From: Hexactinellida sp. DTS-2022
Taxonomy: Eukaryota > Porifera > Hexactinellida
Assembly: GCA_028753945.1 (NCBI GenBank)
Contig: JAPNXP010000001.1
Span: 5,756,501-5,820,500 of the forward strand
Length of the DNA stretch: 64,000 bases
Reading direction: 5' to 3'
Part shown: piece after piece, positions 1 through 11,100 of the stretch
How the letters are laid out: each line of letters starts with the position of its first letter
Numbering within the stretch: position 1 is the first letter of the stretch
Translations under genes and position numbers: made by a program
Notes under the pieces: model-generated
Database searches by the model: none
What the model saw: the letters and a program-made list of their open reading frames with translations, nothing else
What the model was told of the DNA's origin: nothing

Positions 1-235
1 AATAATTTAGATAGCCGTTAATATGTTACCAGGCGAGTATTGTCTGTGCATTACAATTCCTATTGTTCAAATACTTTTGGCTGCTTAGTGTACAACACAA
101 ATAATAACAATATGAGGCATAGTTTATCCTATAATGAAAATTTAGAAACTGGCCTTCTATTTTTTGGTCTTCTCGGTGACATACACGGCCGTAAGTTAAG
201 TAGGCCATGGATCGATATATAAACTAACTAGAAAA
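1..235. other. Unclassified sequence with a P-type-like end
   Basis: No convincing coding sequence; the short open frames lack recognisable domains. At 200-209 it reads GTAGGCCATG, resembling the outer end of the P-like elements elsewhere in the window (GTAGGCTATG at 15921-15930 and GTAGGCCATG at 47770-47779). It may be the right end of another such element whose body lies to the left of the window. This rests only on short similarity. Confidence 0.3.
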
Positions 236-761
236 AAAATCAGCATCGTAACTAGTATAACAACTTTCTGGAGGATGTAGCGCCAGGCCATCCGGGATAT
301 TTTTAAGAATTTCTTCAAAATCTATCTGTATATTAAAAGCGGAATTGTTGTGGATGTGTGTGTGTGTTTGTCCAGAATTGATTGGAAAGACTACGAGTCT
401 CAGAAAGCTGAAAATTTGTATACAGGGGTAATTTTGTACTGCGACAACGATCTATTGGTTTTTGAAGAGAAATATTCACATTTGAAGGTGACAAAATATG
501 TTAGCCAATTAAATTCGAGGGTTTGTTAGTATGGATTAGCAGATTTCATCAATTAGTATAAATAGCCTGTGCATAATAGAAATATTTTCTGAGGCTCCAG
601 ATTGATAGAAAATTAATTCATTTAACCAATCAATCATTTGTCTATTCTATTGCCTGTTTTTCTTTTAGTATTATTTTGATTCGAGCTTTCTTATCGTGCA
701 ACTGAAATTTATTGAGCTACTAAAACTCATTATTAATGTGATTGCTTTTTGGGGAGGGAAA

Positions 762-861
762 GGCCGCGAAGCGGCCGTTAATTGTATCGCGTAGTGCCTA
801 ACACGAACGAACAAAAGTCGCGAAGCGACTTTTGTGAGAGAGTGATCCGTCGCGAAGCGAC
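762..861 (+). repeat. Cluster of three GCGAAGC-centred hairpins
   Basis: Three perfect inverted repeats follow each other: 762-776 (stem GGCCGC), 811-835 (stem ACAAAAGTCGC) and 849-861 (stem GTCGC). Each is closed by the same GAA loop between CGC and GCG. The heptamer GCGAAGC is known from biophysical work as an exceptionally stable DNA mini-hairpin. The stems differ from one another but each remains self-complementary. The same cluster recurs at 43085-43185. Confidence 0.75.
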
Positions 862-1307
862 CGAGACCGAAGGGCTCGTACTATTAAAACACAAGCCTTG
901 GGTCGGTATGTGTATATGTGAATATATTTGTTTGTATGTTACGAGTTGATTGAAGAAAGTGGACGGTTTCCAAATGGGATTTTTGGCATATAGGGGTAAC
1001 TTTTGGCACCCGCCAACAAGTTGAGGTTTCCACTCCAATTTCTCACACCTAGAAAAGTTATGACGTCATTGTCACATTTCGAGAACCCTGAAAATTCACT
1101 TAATCGCACATAATTTGCGCCCTCTAAGAGTAAAAATCTGAAAATTTAATAGAACATGCACATTAATGATGCGGACACGTTGGTCACACCAGATCGCCGA
1201 TATGCTTGCTCATTATCGCATGATGATGTAATCACTAAATTTTCACATTGTTAAATTTGACTATTTAGGCTTATTTGCGCTTTATAATCAATGTTAGAGG
1301 TGTATAA

Positions 1308-1365
1308 ACCACACATCAACCGCGAAGCGGTTGGTGTGTGGTTGTGTTCTGCCGCGAAGCGACCT
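1308..1365 (+). repeat. Long GCGAAGC hairpin plus a shorter relative
   Basis: Positions 1308-1342 form an inverted repeat with a 16-bp stem, one mismatch and a GAA loop. A second, imperfect GCCGCGAAGCGACC follows at about 1351-1364. The matching copy at 44530-44564 has a fully paired 16-bp stem. Confidence 0.75.
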
Positions 1366-1662
1366 AGCAAGCGGACGCGCTAGTTCGAATTTAAACATAA
1401 TAGTACAGTGTATTAATAAGGGGCTAAAGAATCTTAACTAACTTACTAGTAATATATATGAGTAGAACAAACCTTGGTACTCGTATCTTGACTAATTTTA
1501 GCAAAAAAATCCAGGTATTTACTTATACAGTATATCATAAAATAATAATATATAAATAATTTCCAAAAAAGCGGGAGTTTGAAAAGTTTGGCGGGAGGTC
1601 GGGAGGATGGGAGAAAAAAAGGCAAAAAGCGGGAGGGTTGGCAACCCTATCATATGTATTAT

Positions 1663-2740
1663 CGTGACCTACGTTATATAAGGCCTATGCACCAACTTTT
1701 TGAAACTGGACCATGGATTAAAGGAAGGCTATTGATAAATAGGTTATTTATCGTTATCTAAATAACTAGTAGTGATAGACCTCATAAATGTTCTATAACT
1801 ATATAGGAACATGATATCAAGGTATACATAGCACCCTTCAGAATTGAGCTATGTCATCATTTGATTACGTAATCGTTATTTTTGGTGGGTATTATCGTGT
1901 TTTTATAGCCCGCTTTTAACATAGTTAGACGCGTTATAAATGTTCAAAATTGGAACATGATGATGCCCATAACTAGTTAAATTAAATATATTGAAATTAT
2001 AAATGGAATGTTGACACATTCTTCGGTTGCCAGGGATATGTATATTTCCTAAAATGAGCCATAACTCAAAAACTATCGATTTTATGTAAACTAGGCTAGT
2101 ATTGATCTATCTGCAATAGGTAACTTCCTATTCATTGATAATACATTTTCTAGGCCTAACTTCAATAATTTTTGAGATAATGAGTGTATTACCTCATAAG
2201 GAATTAAGTGCTAATTATCTTATTATCTCAAAAATTATTGTAGTTAGGCATATATAATGTATTATCAATGAATAGGAAGTTACCAATTTCGGATAGATCA
2301 GTACTAGCCTAGTTTACATAAAATCGATAGTTTTTGATTTATGGCTCATTTTAGGAAATATACATTTCCCTGGCAACCGAGGAATGTGTCAACATTCCAT
2401 TTATAATTTCAATATATTTCATTTAACTAGTTATGGGCATCATCAAGTTCCAATTTTGAACATTTATAACGCGTCTAACTATGTTAAAAGCGGGCTATAA
2501 AAACACGATAATACCCACCAAAAATAACGATTACGTAATCAAATGATGACATAGCTCAATTCTGAAGGGTGCTATGTATACCTTGATATCATGTTCCTAT
2601 ATAGTTATAGAACATTTATGAGGTCTATCACTACTAGTTATTTAGATAACGATAAATAACCTATTTATCAATAGCCTTCCTTTAATCCATGGTCCAGTTT
2701 CACAAAGTTGGTGCATAGGCCTTATATAACGTAGGTCACG
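1663..2740. mobile_element. 1.08-kb foldback palindrome (P-like MITE)
   Basis: Two arms of roughly 520 bp are inverted copies around a short centre near 2190. The outer ends read CGTGACCTACG and CGTAGGTCACG and are flanked by GTATTAT on both sides (1656-1662, 2741-2747), a direct repeat that looks like a target-site duplication. The subterminal ATATAAGGCCTA resembles the terminal repeat of the P-like element at 12984-15930, so this is probably a foldback derivative of a P-related family. The arms are nearly identical, which suggests youth or gene conversion. A related single end lies at 44350-44372. Only short open frames occur and none is recognisable. Confidence 0.85.
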
Positions 2741-2747
2741 GTATTAT

Positions 2748-3272
2748 CTATTTATTGAAAATGCCGTAGGAACATCACTATAACTAAATGATTCATAATA
2801 CGTATAGCCAGTCAGTAAATTCCAGAAGCTGATATATGAATATAGCTCATCTATTCAGCTTACTTGGTTTTGTATAAATAATAGAGCATGTTGAGCTTTT
2901 ATTATACACAACTATACTCATTATACATATTATCAGAGACCTTCTCATCATATACCACGAAAAGGTAGAGTTTGTTTGAATGTACTATTGAATATAGCAA
3001 TTTTATACGAAGAGCTAGATTCTACATGGATTTAATTTCTTACATCGTCTTCTTATGTACATTTTAATCGGTATTATTACACTGTTGTATCATACGGTGA
3101 TACTTATAATTGTTAGCCCTGAAATGTTAAGGTGGTGCGCTGTTATGATCTGTTTGGGATATAATGATACTATTATGATAGCCTTACATAGGAAAATGTA
3201 TTGACATATATATATACTGTAGACTGTATGTGTTGTATATCTACTTAATAACAAATGTTTTATTTAGTTGTA
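2748..3272. other. Upstream region of the PH-FERM gene
   Basis: AT-rich sequence with no coding signal and no clear repeat. It must hold the promoter or an upstream intron of the PH-FERM gene, since TTTATTTAG at 3259-3267 could serve as a splice acceptor just before the start codon. No motif here is strong enough to call a promoter. Confidence 0.4.
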
Positions 3273-5725
3273 ATGTCTGGAGTGTATAAAGAGGGATTTC
3301 TCTTTGTGAAGATATTAGCTGGTAGCAGCTCTCAGCTGACAGCACACGTAGAATGGAGCCGTAGATGGTTACATTTGTCTAGCAATGGAGTTCTTAAGTG
3401 TTATGACAGTTGCTATGCTGAGCAGCTGGTGTTTAGATATGACTTGATGTCTCTCCATGTGTCAGTTGATGACTTAGTCTACCCAGACGGAATGTCTGGC
3501 AAGCCTTGGATAATCTCAGTGGGAATGAAGGAGCGGGGCGAGAAGCTGCTGCTTGAGGCAGACTGCGAGGAGTGCATGGAGAGATGGGCAGAGTTAATGA
3601 CACGACCTCTCGCTCCTGATTCCATGAATAGAGAGTCTCCTGCTTACTATGAGCTAATGGAGTCTCCGGTAGAACCTTGTTCCAGTGAACAATTGCGTCT
3701 ATCCACCTCTGCATCAACTCCAGTTCTAACTTCTCACCAGGGGTGTCCACCAGGTAGTTGTTATATAATTAAATGATATATTAGTCCAATTGTAGCTTAA
3801 TTGATTATTTCGCGAGTATGCAACAAAAGAGCATTTACAATAAATGAAAACAATTTATGTAATATCAGTAATCTAGGCAGTATAAACTTTATATTCGTTA
3901 TTTTCTTATTCTCTTAATCAAATTCAATTCTTATATCGTCAAATAAATAAAATTTATTTTGTTTTTTTCAGATAAGAATGATTATGAATTTGAGGACATC
4001 TTAACACCAGTTTCAAATATAAACGAAGTATTCTCTTTCGGAGAACTCAATCAGGAATCTCCCATATCAGTAATGAGTAGTGAGTGCTTCTTCCAATCTC
4101 CAATTAAGTCATTGAATCAAGTAGTCTCAAGTAACGAGTATGAGATTGAAGATTTATATTACACTCAAGTCCATGATGATAAAGGTTAGTTTATGGTATT
4201 ACCTGCAATGTGTATTATTATTAATTATTATTTAATCTTATTCGGCATTTTAGATGCTGGGATTCAGACTATTGATAGAAAATCACGTTTCGCAGTATAC
4301 GTTAAATCTGTTAGGAAGTCATTGCGCGCTACTTCCTTGAGCTCGATTGCTCAGGCAAAGAAAGGAGCAGTACCTTACCCACGAGCAGATAAGTCCATAA
4401 CACTGCCTGGTAAGAAGATCCCATCATTCCACGGATACTACGAAATACTGTCTGATACCACCACATCACTGAGTTCATTGGATAGCTTCGATGCCCAGAG
4501 CGAGTATGAGCTGGATAACCCATATGAAACCATTAACGAAATAAAGCTATTGCGTGGAAACTCCATGCTCATTGAATCCAGACGGCGACATGCCTTTACA
4601 AAATCATGGTCCGAAGAGAGTCTGGATGATTTACTCAATGTTAGCACTTGTGACCGTTCTAATCATGCGCCAGATGTGGGCACCATATCTTCAGCTGAAG
4701 AAGTTAATTTCCTAGATTCCTTGCCTGACTACCATAAACTACTTTCTGATTTCTGGTTAATGAGTTTCATACTTCCAGATGGCAAGGTGTACAAACAGCT
4801 GATTGACCTTACCATTCCTGTCGAAACTAGTCTTCAGCCACTGCTTAACTGCTTTAAATCCGCTTCATCACAACAGTCTCACAATGCGTTCCTCAGTGTA
4901 CAGGTGATAGGAGATTTGTACCAGACTTACAACACACAGAAGAGTAGTCGTGCTGATAAGAATAAGGGAGTCCAGTCTTTGAGCTGGGACAAGTCATTCA
5001 GCAGTCAGGGCGTAGTGACAAGTAAGATTGTGCGACTGATCATGCGAGTTAGCGAAGATTTCAAATTAAACACAGAGAAGCTAAATGAATTTCTGTATGC
5101 GATGAGTCACTTGTCAGATACTGAATTGTTCTGTATGAGTTGGGTTAGTTTTGTGAAGGGAAATTTCCCAGTTATGGATACATCTATGAGTGCTCGTCAT
5201 TCTGCTTCCATATTCCTCATATATATGAGAACACGTAGCTCTCATTATCCAGAGGTTAAGAAGTTCGTGCCCTCACATCTACAGAAAGCAAATTGGTTCT
5301 TTCAGTCCGTCGCAAAAGAAACTGAGAAGATGGGCTATTGTAGTGTACATTCCTTGTACAAAATTTTTCTAATGGACATTAAGGCTTCTCCGACCGGAAA
5401 TGCTATAGCTATAAGCACGAAAAGAGTATACATGTTGCACCATAAAATAAAACACGATCCTTGCGTACTAACAATCGGAAGAAAGCACTTGGGCATAGTT
5501 AATGGGCTGTACTCTCAGCGCCTACCAAATCCTACATCATTTCATTACCACTACAGAGACATACAAGGATGGTTCTTGAATCAAAAACTAGACCTTGTTA
5601 CTTTAAAGCTTCGTAGAGGGACTGATGAAATGGACAACATCATCATCATTAAATCTAACTCTTTGAATACTATAGATCTAATGTTGAAGGACTTTTTTCA
5701 AGTAGCACCGTTTTATCACAACTAG
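3273..5725 (+). CDS. PH domain plus FERM-like protein, three exons
   Basis: Proposed coding exons are 3273-3753, 3972-4184 and 4254-5725. Both introns are GT-AG and phase 1, so the frame is kept and gives 721 residues. The ATG at 3273 is preferred to the in-frame one at 3255 because it opens directly with MSGVYKEGFLF, typical of a PH domain start. Residues 1 to about 110 fit a pleckstrin homology domain, including the C-terminal helix Trp in CMERWAELM. A Ser-rich linker follows. The last ~330 residues look FERM-like: an F1 ubiquitin-like start (FILPDGKVYKQLIDLTIPV), an alpha-helical F2 region, and a PH-like F3 (GNAIAISTKRVYMLHHK onward). Such proteins usually link phosphoinositide membranes to cytoskeleton or adhesion complexes. 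The exact orthologue is not recognised; the FERM assignment is from pattern and is weaker than the PH one. Confidence 0.75.
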
Positions 5726-6115
5726 TGATAAGTTGTTTAATTTATATATATTTGTTAATTTGTGTTCTGTGTTCACATTTTCATATTTTACACCGTGGAT
5801 GACTTGGAGCCAAAGGCAAATTTTTTTATTTCTTTTAAACACTTATTTGGATTTACGTAGTGATCATAATGTAGCGTGTAGCGTATTATTAGTCAACTAC
5901 AGAAGTCGCTTACAACCTTAGTCATAGCCTTCTTTAATAAGGCTTTTGTATGATATTTTGAGACGCCTGAGATTTTGAGACATTACTACTAGCAAACCAT
6001 GGATGTGCTATTAGAAATTATACAGTGATATTTTGAGACACTATAAAAGGAATTTTTGGCTTATTTTTACTCTTTATTATGAATTTAAGAATACTATGAT
6101 TTTGAGATCATAATA
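5726..6115. other. 3' region of the PH-FERM gene
   Basis: AT-rich non-coding sequence. The phrase ATTTTGAGAC recurs several times (about 5955-6045), suggesting a small local repeat. No clear polyadenylation signal was fixed. Confidence 0.35.
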
Positions 6116-7223
6116 CAGTGGAACCCCGCGTATCGGGGGACCTCCGTCCAAGCCAGGGGCGTAGATCCGTAATTTTTCTGGGGGGGATGGAAAATTAAAA
6201 ACTAGCACTTTGCGACATATGACACAGATGAATATGCCCAAATCGGATTTATCATACTTCATAACAAACGAATAGATAGACAATAATAGAAACAGTTAAC
6301 ACTATACTGAGACACACATTGAAATGTTTTCTCAAAGAAAATCATTACTTAGTAAATATAAAACAACTATCAAAGTGATAATTATTCGAAGAGCCTTTAC
6401 GAGTGAGAATTAATTATAAGCATGAGAAAGATTATTTACAAGTATACATTAATCGGGATTCTTGTATTTATTTCAATGAGTAGAATTAGGAAATGACATC
6501 TCAGAATCATTTCTTTGATGACATACTCGAGACCAGTGTAATTTCAATATAACAAGACTTTACAAGAGCATAATTTGCATAATCTGCTGAAACTCAAAAC
6601 TATTGAGAGCCAAAAATCATATATGTAAATATATCCAACCCTAAATGTAGGGGGGGATGATTACATAGAGCATCCCCCCCAAGCTAATGAGTGGGGGGGA
6701 TATATCCCCCCCGGGATCTACGCCCCTGGTCCAAGCACTCAGCGCCCCAATACGAGGGAGTGCCCCGATATGCGGGGTTCTAAGAGAACTCCAATATGTT
6801 TGGTTAAAACAATTAAGTTAGCACCTACAGAACAAATCATACACATTAGTCAAAACCTAGAGTTAAGGCTGATATTTAAGCAGTACTACTCATTTCAATT
6901 TCACATTATACTTTACATACACTAGGAGTCACAAATCTATGATATTCACGGAATTATTTTTTGAAAAACTCCCCCGATTACCTAAGCACGAGTCTCTAGC
7001 GTGAGTGGGTGATGCTTAGCGGCCATTACAAAGAATACTAAGCTGCTCAAAAGTAAAAGCATGTTACTCAAGAGAAATAATCTTCGGTGGAGTGCCCCGA
7101 TAAGTGAATGGCGCACCGATACGCGGAGTTCTTTTTAATGGGAAAAAAACAAATTCCCAACCGACTGCCCCGATACGAGGGGTGCCCCGATACACGCATG
7201 CCCAGATACGCGGGGTTATACTG
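6116..7223. mobile_element. Tigger/pogo-like non-autonomous element
   Basis: The ends are CAGTGGAACCCCGCGTAT and its near complement finishing CGCGGGGTTATACTG, flanked by TA on both sides (6114-6115, 7224-7225). A TA duplication with CAGT..ACCCC ends fits the pogo/Tigger branch of Tc1/mariner. Inside are diverged copies of CCCCGATACG-type motifs. No transposase is encoded. It is interrupted by a hAT-like MITE. Confidence 0.8.
6154..6728. mobile_element. hAT-like MITE nested in the Tigger-like element
   Basis: Ends read CAGGGGCGTAGATC and GATCTACGCCCCTG. An 8-bp duplication GTCCAAGC flanks it exactly (6146-6153, 6729-6736), as expected of hAT elements. It lies within the 6116-7223 element and is therefore younger. 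No coding content. Confidence 0.9.
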
Positions 7224-7275
7224 TATAGATAAACCCTATACTATTATCAAATTAACTATATAAGAAACTTAATAC

Positions 7276-8011
7276 TAGGGGTGTTACCCGGTTCTCAGAT
7301 ACCCGGGTAAATACTCGGTTCCAAAAAATCGAATGAGATTCGATACCCGGGTAATTAAATCCGAAAACCGGGTATTGCGCATTATATAAAAGGCTTCGGA
7401 AAATTTGGAGAGTGAATTCTATACACTGAACAAAGAATTCAAACTTTGTGAGCTAACCGGAACAAAATCAAATAATATACTCCTGTTAGACCAAGCCCTC
7501 TATAATATTCCGTATACCAGTGTAGAAGTTGAAAGAGCTTTTTCTTCTGCTGTACTCTTCATTACTAAATTAAGGTCAAGTTTGAGTGACTCATCCTTGG
7601 ATTCCTTAGTATTTCTAAAAGGATATTTCAAAAGTTTACTGTAAAATAGTAAAATTTACATTATTTTAGAATAGCATTTAGTTAGACAGAGATACATAGA
7701 AGTTAGAACATTTTCTTATCAACAACATCTATATTTCTTTGTTATTTCTGATATTTAATTTTTAATTTACTATACTGATAGTAAATAAAGAATCATTTAT
7801 GTTAATTTGTTAACGGGTCTTTCTTACATAAATTGAAAAATCCATGATTCGATGTGTATACAATGATCTTACTATTTATTAAAGGCATGTTGAGAAGTAT
7901 TCTATGAACTTAAAAATATTATTACCCGGATACCCGAGTATATCCGGGTATTAGCTTGGCAAAGGATTCGAGAACCGGGTATTAGAATTTGAGGATTCGT
8001 CGACACCCCTA
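7276..8011 (+). mobile_element. Short hAT element with 8-bp duplication
   Basis: Ends are TAGGGGTGT and ACACCCCTA with the flanking duplication CTTAATAC (7268-7275, 8012-8019). Subterminal regions carry repeated ACCCGGGTA/CCGGGTAT motifs in both orientations, the kind of repeated sites that hAT transposases bind. It keeps only the C-terminal end of a transposase (7405-7644), so it is an internal deletion derivative. Confidence 0.9.
7405..7644 (+). pseudogene. hAT transposase C-terminal dimerisation remnant
   Basis: The 79-residue frame contains IPYTSVEVERAFSSA followed by LRSSLSDSSLDSLVFLKG, which is the hAT dimerisation (hATC) signature near the C-terminus of these transposases. The DDE core and BED finger are absent. 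It sits inside the hAT ends at 7276-8011 and stops about 370 bp before the right end, so it is the tail of the original gene and non-functional alone. Confidence 0.85.
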
Positions 8012-8137
8012 CTTAATACGTATATGCATTAATTGTCTTATTCATTTACAACAAATAAACAATCAAATCCTTTCTTATTTTGAAATGAATCCAAATCAAT
8101 ATGACGAAATCATTCACTTTATTCGTGAAGAAAATTT

Positions 8138-11100
8138 CACATTTGGATTCACCATAAAATTCTGCGTCTGATGGGAGAAGAAAATTTGTTAAAATTGGTT
8201 TAATTTCTGCCATAAATGGGGGTTGAAATTCCTTTGTTTACTCAACACTTCAATTTCAATAAAACTGTGAAATCTAATCCCATTGTTTCAACTTGTAATA
8301 ATTATATTGATTTAACTTGTTAAATCTTTCACTATTGTTTCAACTTGCGATAATTAAATTGATTCAACTTATAAATTCCAGCTGGCTTCTATTTAATTCT
8401 AGTATTACTATACAATGGATTAAATATAATATAATAATATAAGGAAATTGTTGACTAAACTCAAATCACCGTGGATAACATTGCTAAAATATATAACTAA
8501 TAATATAATTTATTATCAATACATAATGAATGAATGGCATTAAACTCTAGATGGTTTATGATAGAAACAAACTTCAAATTCAACAATCGTTCCTTGTGAC
8601 TCCGACCACTTAACAAATGGTTCTTCACACCTTGGGCGTTGATGACTTGGCGAAAAAAATCCAAAATTGCAGCCTGCGCCCGACAACATGTTCCTTTGGA
8701 GGCACTATCAATAAACCACCAGCAAAATATAGTGCCACCGAAGGAACATGCGTCGGCACAGCTGCAATTTTGGATTTTTGTTTTTTCTCCATAGACGGTG
8801 CCCTGGCCACACCTTTATACATAGAGAGCTGAAACTTGGCATGTAGGTGCGATGGGACCGTCTAATTTGCACCTGGGGTTACGAATTTTGATCAAATTAT
8901 TTTAACACCTATTTAAACTAGTTATGGCTCATAAAATGAAATAATTATTTTTGAGCTTGATAAATTTTACATGTACGGATAGAGAATTAAATTCTACACC
9001 TTTTCACAGTGCACGAATTTTGAAATTGGGTTTCGTTTGTGCCACAATTAAGTTGCAAGTGTCCTTTGTTTACTAACACTTCAGTTCAATTGAAAGTGTT
9101 AAATCTAATTCCATTGTTTCAACTTGTAGTAATTATATTGATTCAAACTGTGAGATCTAGTAGGCTTCTATTTTCTAATTGAAACCTAAGATTTTACATT
9201 CCACAACAACGACAGATTAAGTGATTATATTTATTTCTGCGAGAATATTCTTGCACAATTAATGTACTGACGTAATTTATTATAATTCATTCATTCTGTA
9301 TTTAACTTATAGAGACGGTTCCAATTAGATTATTGGGGTTATCGAGTGCGTGGAATTCAAATATTATATTGAAATTCAATTTAAATTATTATTAATTGCA
9401 AATATTTGAACTTAATATATTTTGCTGTATATAATAATGGTGTTAAATAATTAATACATTAAATAAATTTTTATACTAATTAGCTAAATATCATAAATCT
9501 CAGAGATCATAGAAGATAGAAACAAACTTTCAATTTATCAATTGGTCCTTATGGCACGTGCCACATATACAAGTGGGCCTTGACACCTTGAGGTGATGAT
9601 GACATCGCTAAAAAAATGTGTTTTTACAATTTTGTTAATTCGATATTTAAAATGGGTTAGTTGATGTTGGGTGATGACCCAACACTCACATAAAAAATGC
9701 TGAGTCATCAGCTATTATATTCTACTCAAACTTGAATATCTCTAAAATGAAGTGAACTAAATGGAAACTTCCACCACTCTAAGGGTCGATGCCTTGTGTA
9801 ACACCTTTTTGAAATAATTTGACACCTTCATAGTGATGATGACATGGCGAAAAAAAAATCAAAAATTGCAGCATGTGCCGACAGCATGTTCCTTTGGAGG
9901 CACTATCAATAAGCCACCACCAAAATATAGTGCCACCAAAGGAACATGCGTCGGCACAGGCTGCAATTTTGGATTTTTTATTATTATTATTTCTCCGTAG
10001 CAGGTGCCCTGGCCACACCTAGATACATATAGGGCTGAAACTTGGCATGTAGGTGCGATGGGACCGTCTAATTTGCACCTGGGGTTACGATTTTTGATTA
10101 ACAAATTTTGGACACATCTTTAACACCTTTCAAAATTTGTCTGGTCCATAACTCAAAATATGTTTTTATAAACCCCAAAATTTTATTTCATATTTGGATT
10201 CACCATAAAATTCTGCGTCTGATGGGAGAAGAAAATTTGTTAAAATTGGTTTAATTTCTGCATAAATGGGGGTTGAAATTCCTTTGTTTACTCAACACTT
10301 CAATTTCAATAAAACTGTGAAATCTAATTCCATTGTTTCAACTTGTAATAATTATATTGATTTAACTTGTTAAATCTTACTCTATTGTTTCAACTTGCGA
10401 TATTTATATTGATTTAACGTTTAAATTCCAGCTGGCTTCTATTTAATTGTAAGTATTACTATACAATGGATTAAATAAAATAATATAATATAAGGAATTT
10501 GTTGACTCAACTCAACCAACCGTGGATAACATTGCTAAAAATACATAACTAATAATATAATTTATTATCAATACATAATGAATGAATGGCATTAAACTCA
10601 AGATGGTTTATGATAGAAACGAACTTCAAATTTATCTACCTTTCCTTGTGACTCCGACCACTTAACAAATGGTTTTTCACACCTTGGGCGTTGATGACTT
10701 GGCGAAAAAAAAATCCAAAATTGCAGCCTGCGCCGACAGCATGTTCCCTTGGAGGCACAATCAATAAACCACCAACAAAATATAGTGCCACCAAAGGAAC
10801 ATGCGTCGGCACAGACTGCAATTTTGGATTTTTTTTCTCCGTAGCAGGTGCCCTGGCCACACCTGTATACATAGATGGCTGAAACTTGGCATGTAGGTTC
10901 GGAGTCGACGTCTAATTTGCACCTGGGGTTACGATTTTGTATTAACATATTTTGGACACATCTTTAACACCTTTCATTATTTGTCTGGTCTATAACTCAA
11001 AATATGTTTTACTAAACCCCAAAATTTTATTTCATATTTAGATTCTTCTTAAAATTCTGCGTCTGATGGGAGAATAAAATCTTCAAAAAAGGGTTTAATT

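Larger units (their letters stand above)
236..1650. repeat. Dispersed repeat with GAA-loop mini-hairpins
   Basis: Blocks of this stretch recur in the same order elsewhere. 236-310 matches 17190-17270. 345-480 and 755-895 match 42300-42440 and 43075-43206. 1155-1386 matches 44385-44612. 1380-1650 matches 17270-17543. The right end reads GGGAGGGTTGGCAACCCT, also present at 17525-17542, so it probably marks the element terminus. No protein-coding domain is visible. The copy carries at least five palindromes centred on CGCGAAGCG. It is probably a non-autonomous transposon of unknown superfamily. Confidence 0.65.

Noticed and set aside
1375-1395. Possible tRNA B-box (AGTTCGAATTT)
   Set aside because: No A-box, acceptor stem or cloverleaf around it; similar words occur in the 31-bp repeats by chance.
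3433-3750. 105-residue minus-strand frame
   Set aside because: Lies opposite the PH domain exon; no recognisable features.
8617-8832. Recurrent small frames with KKIQNCSLCRQHVPLEALSI or KLQPVPTHVPLVALYF type peptides
   Set aside because: They are translations of the ~117-bp hairpin in several frames and both strands. They exist because the hairpin is repeated 21 times, not because of protein conservation.
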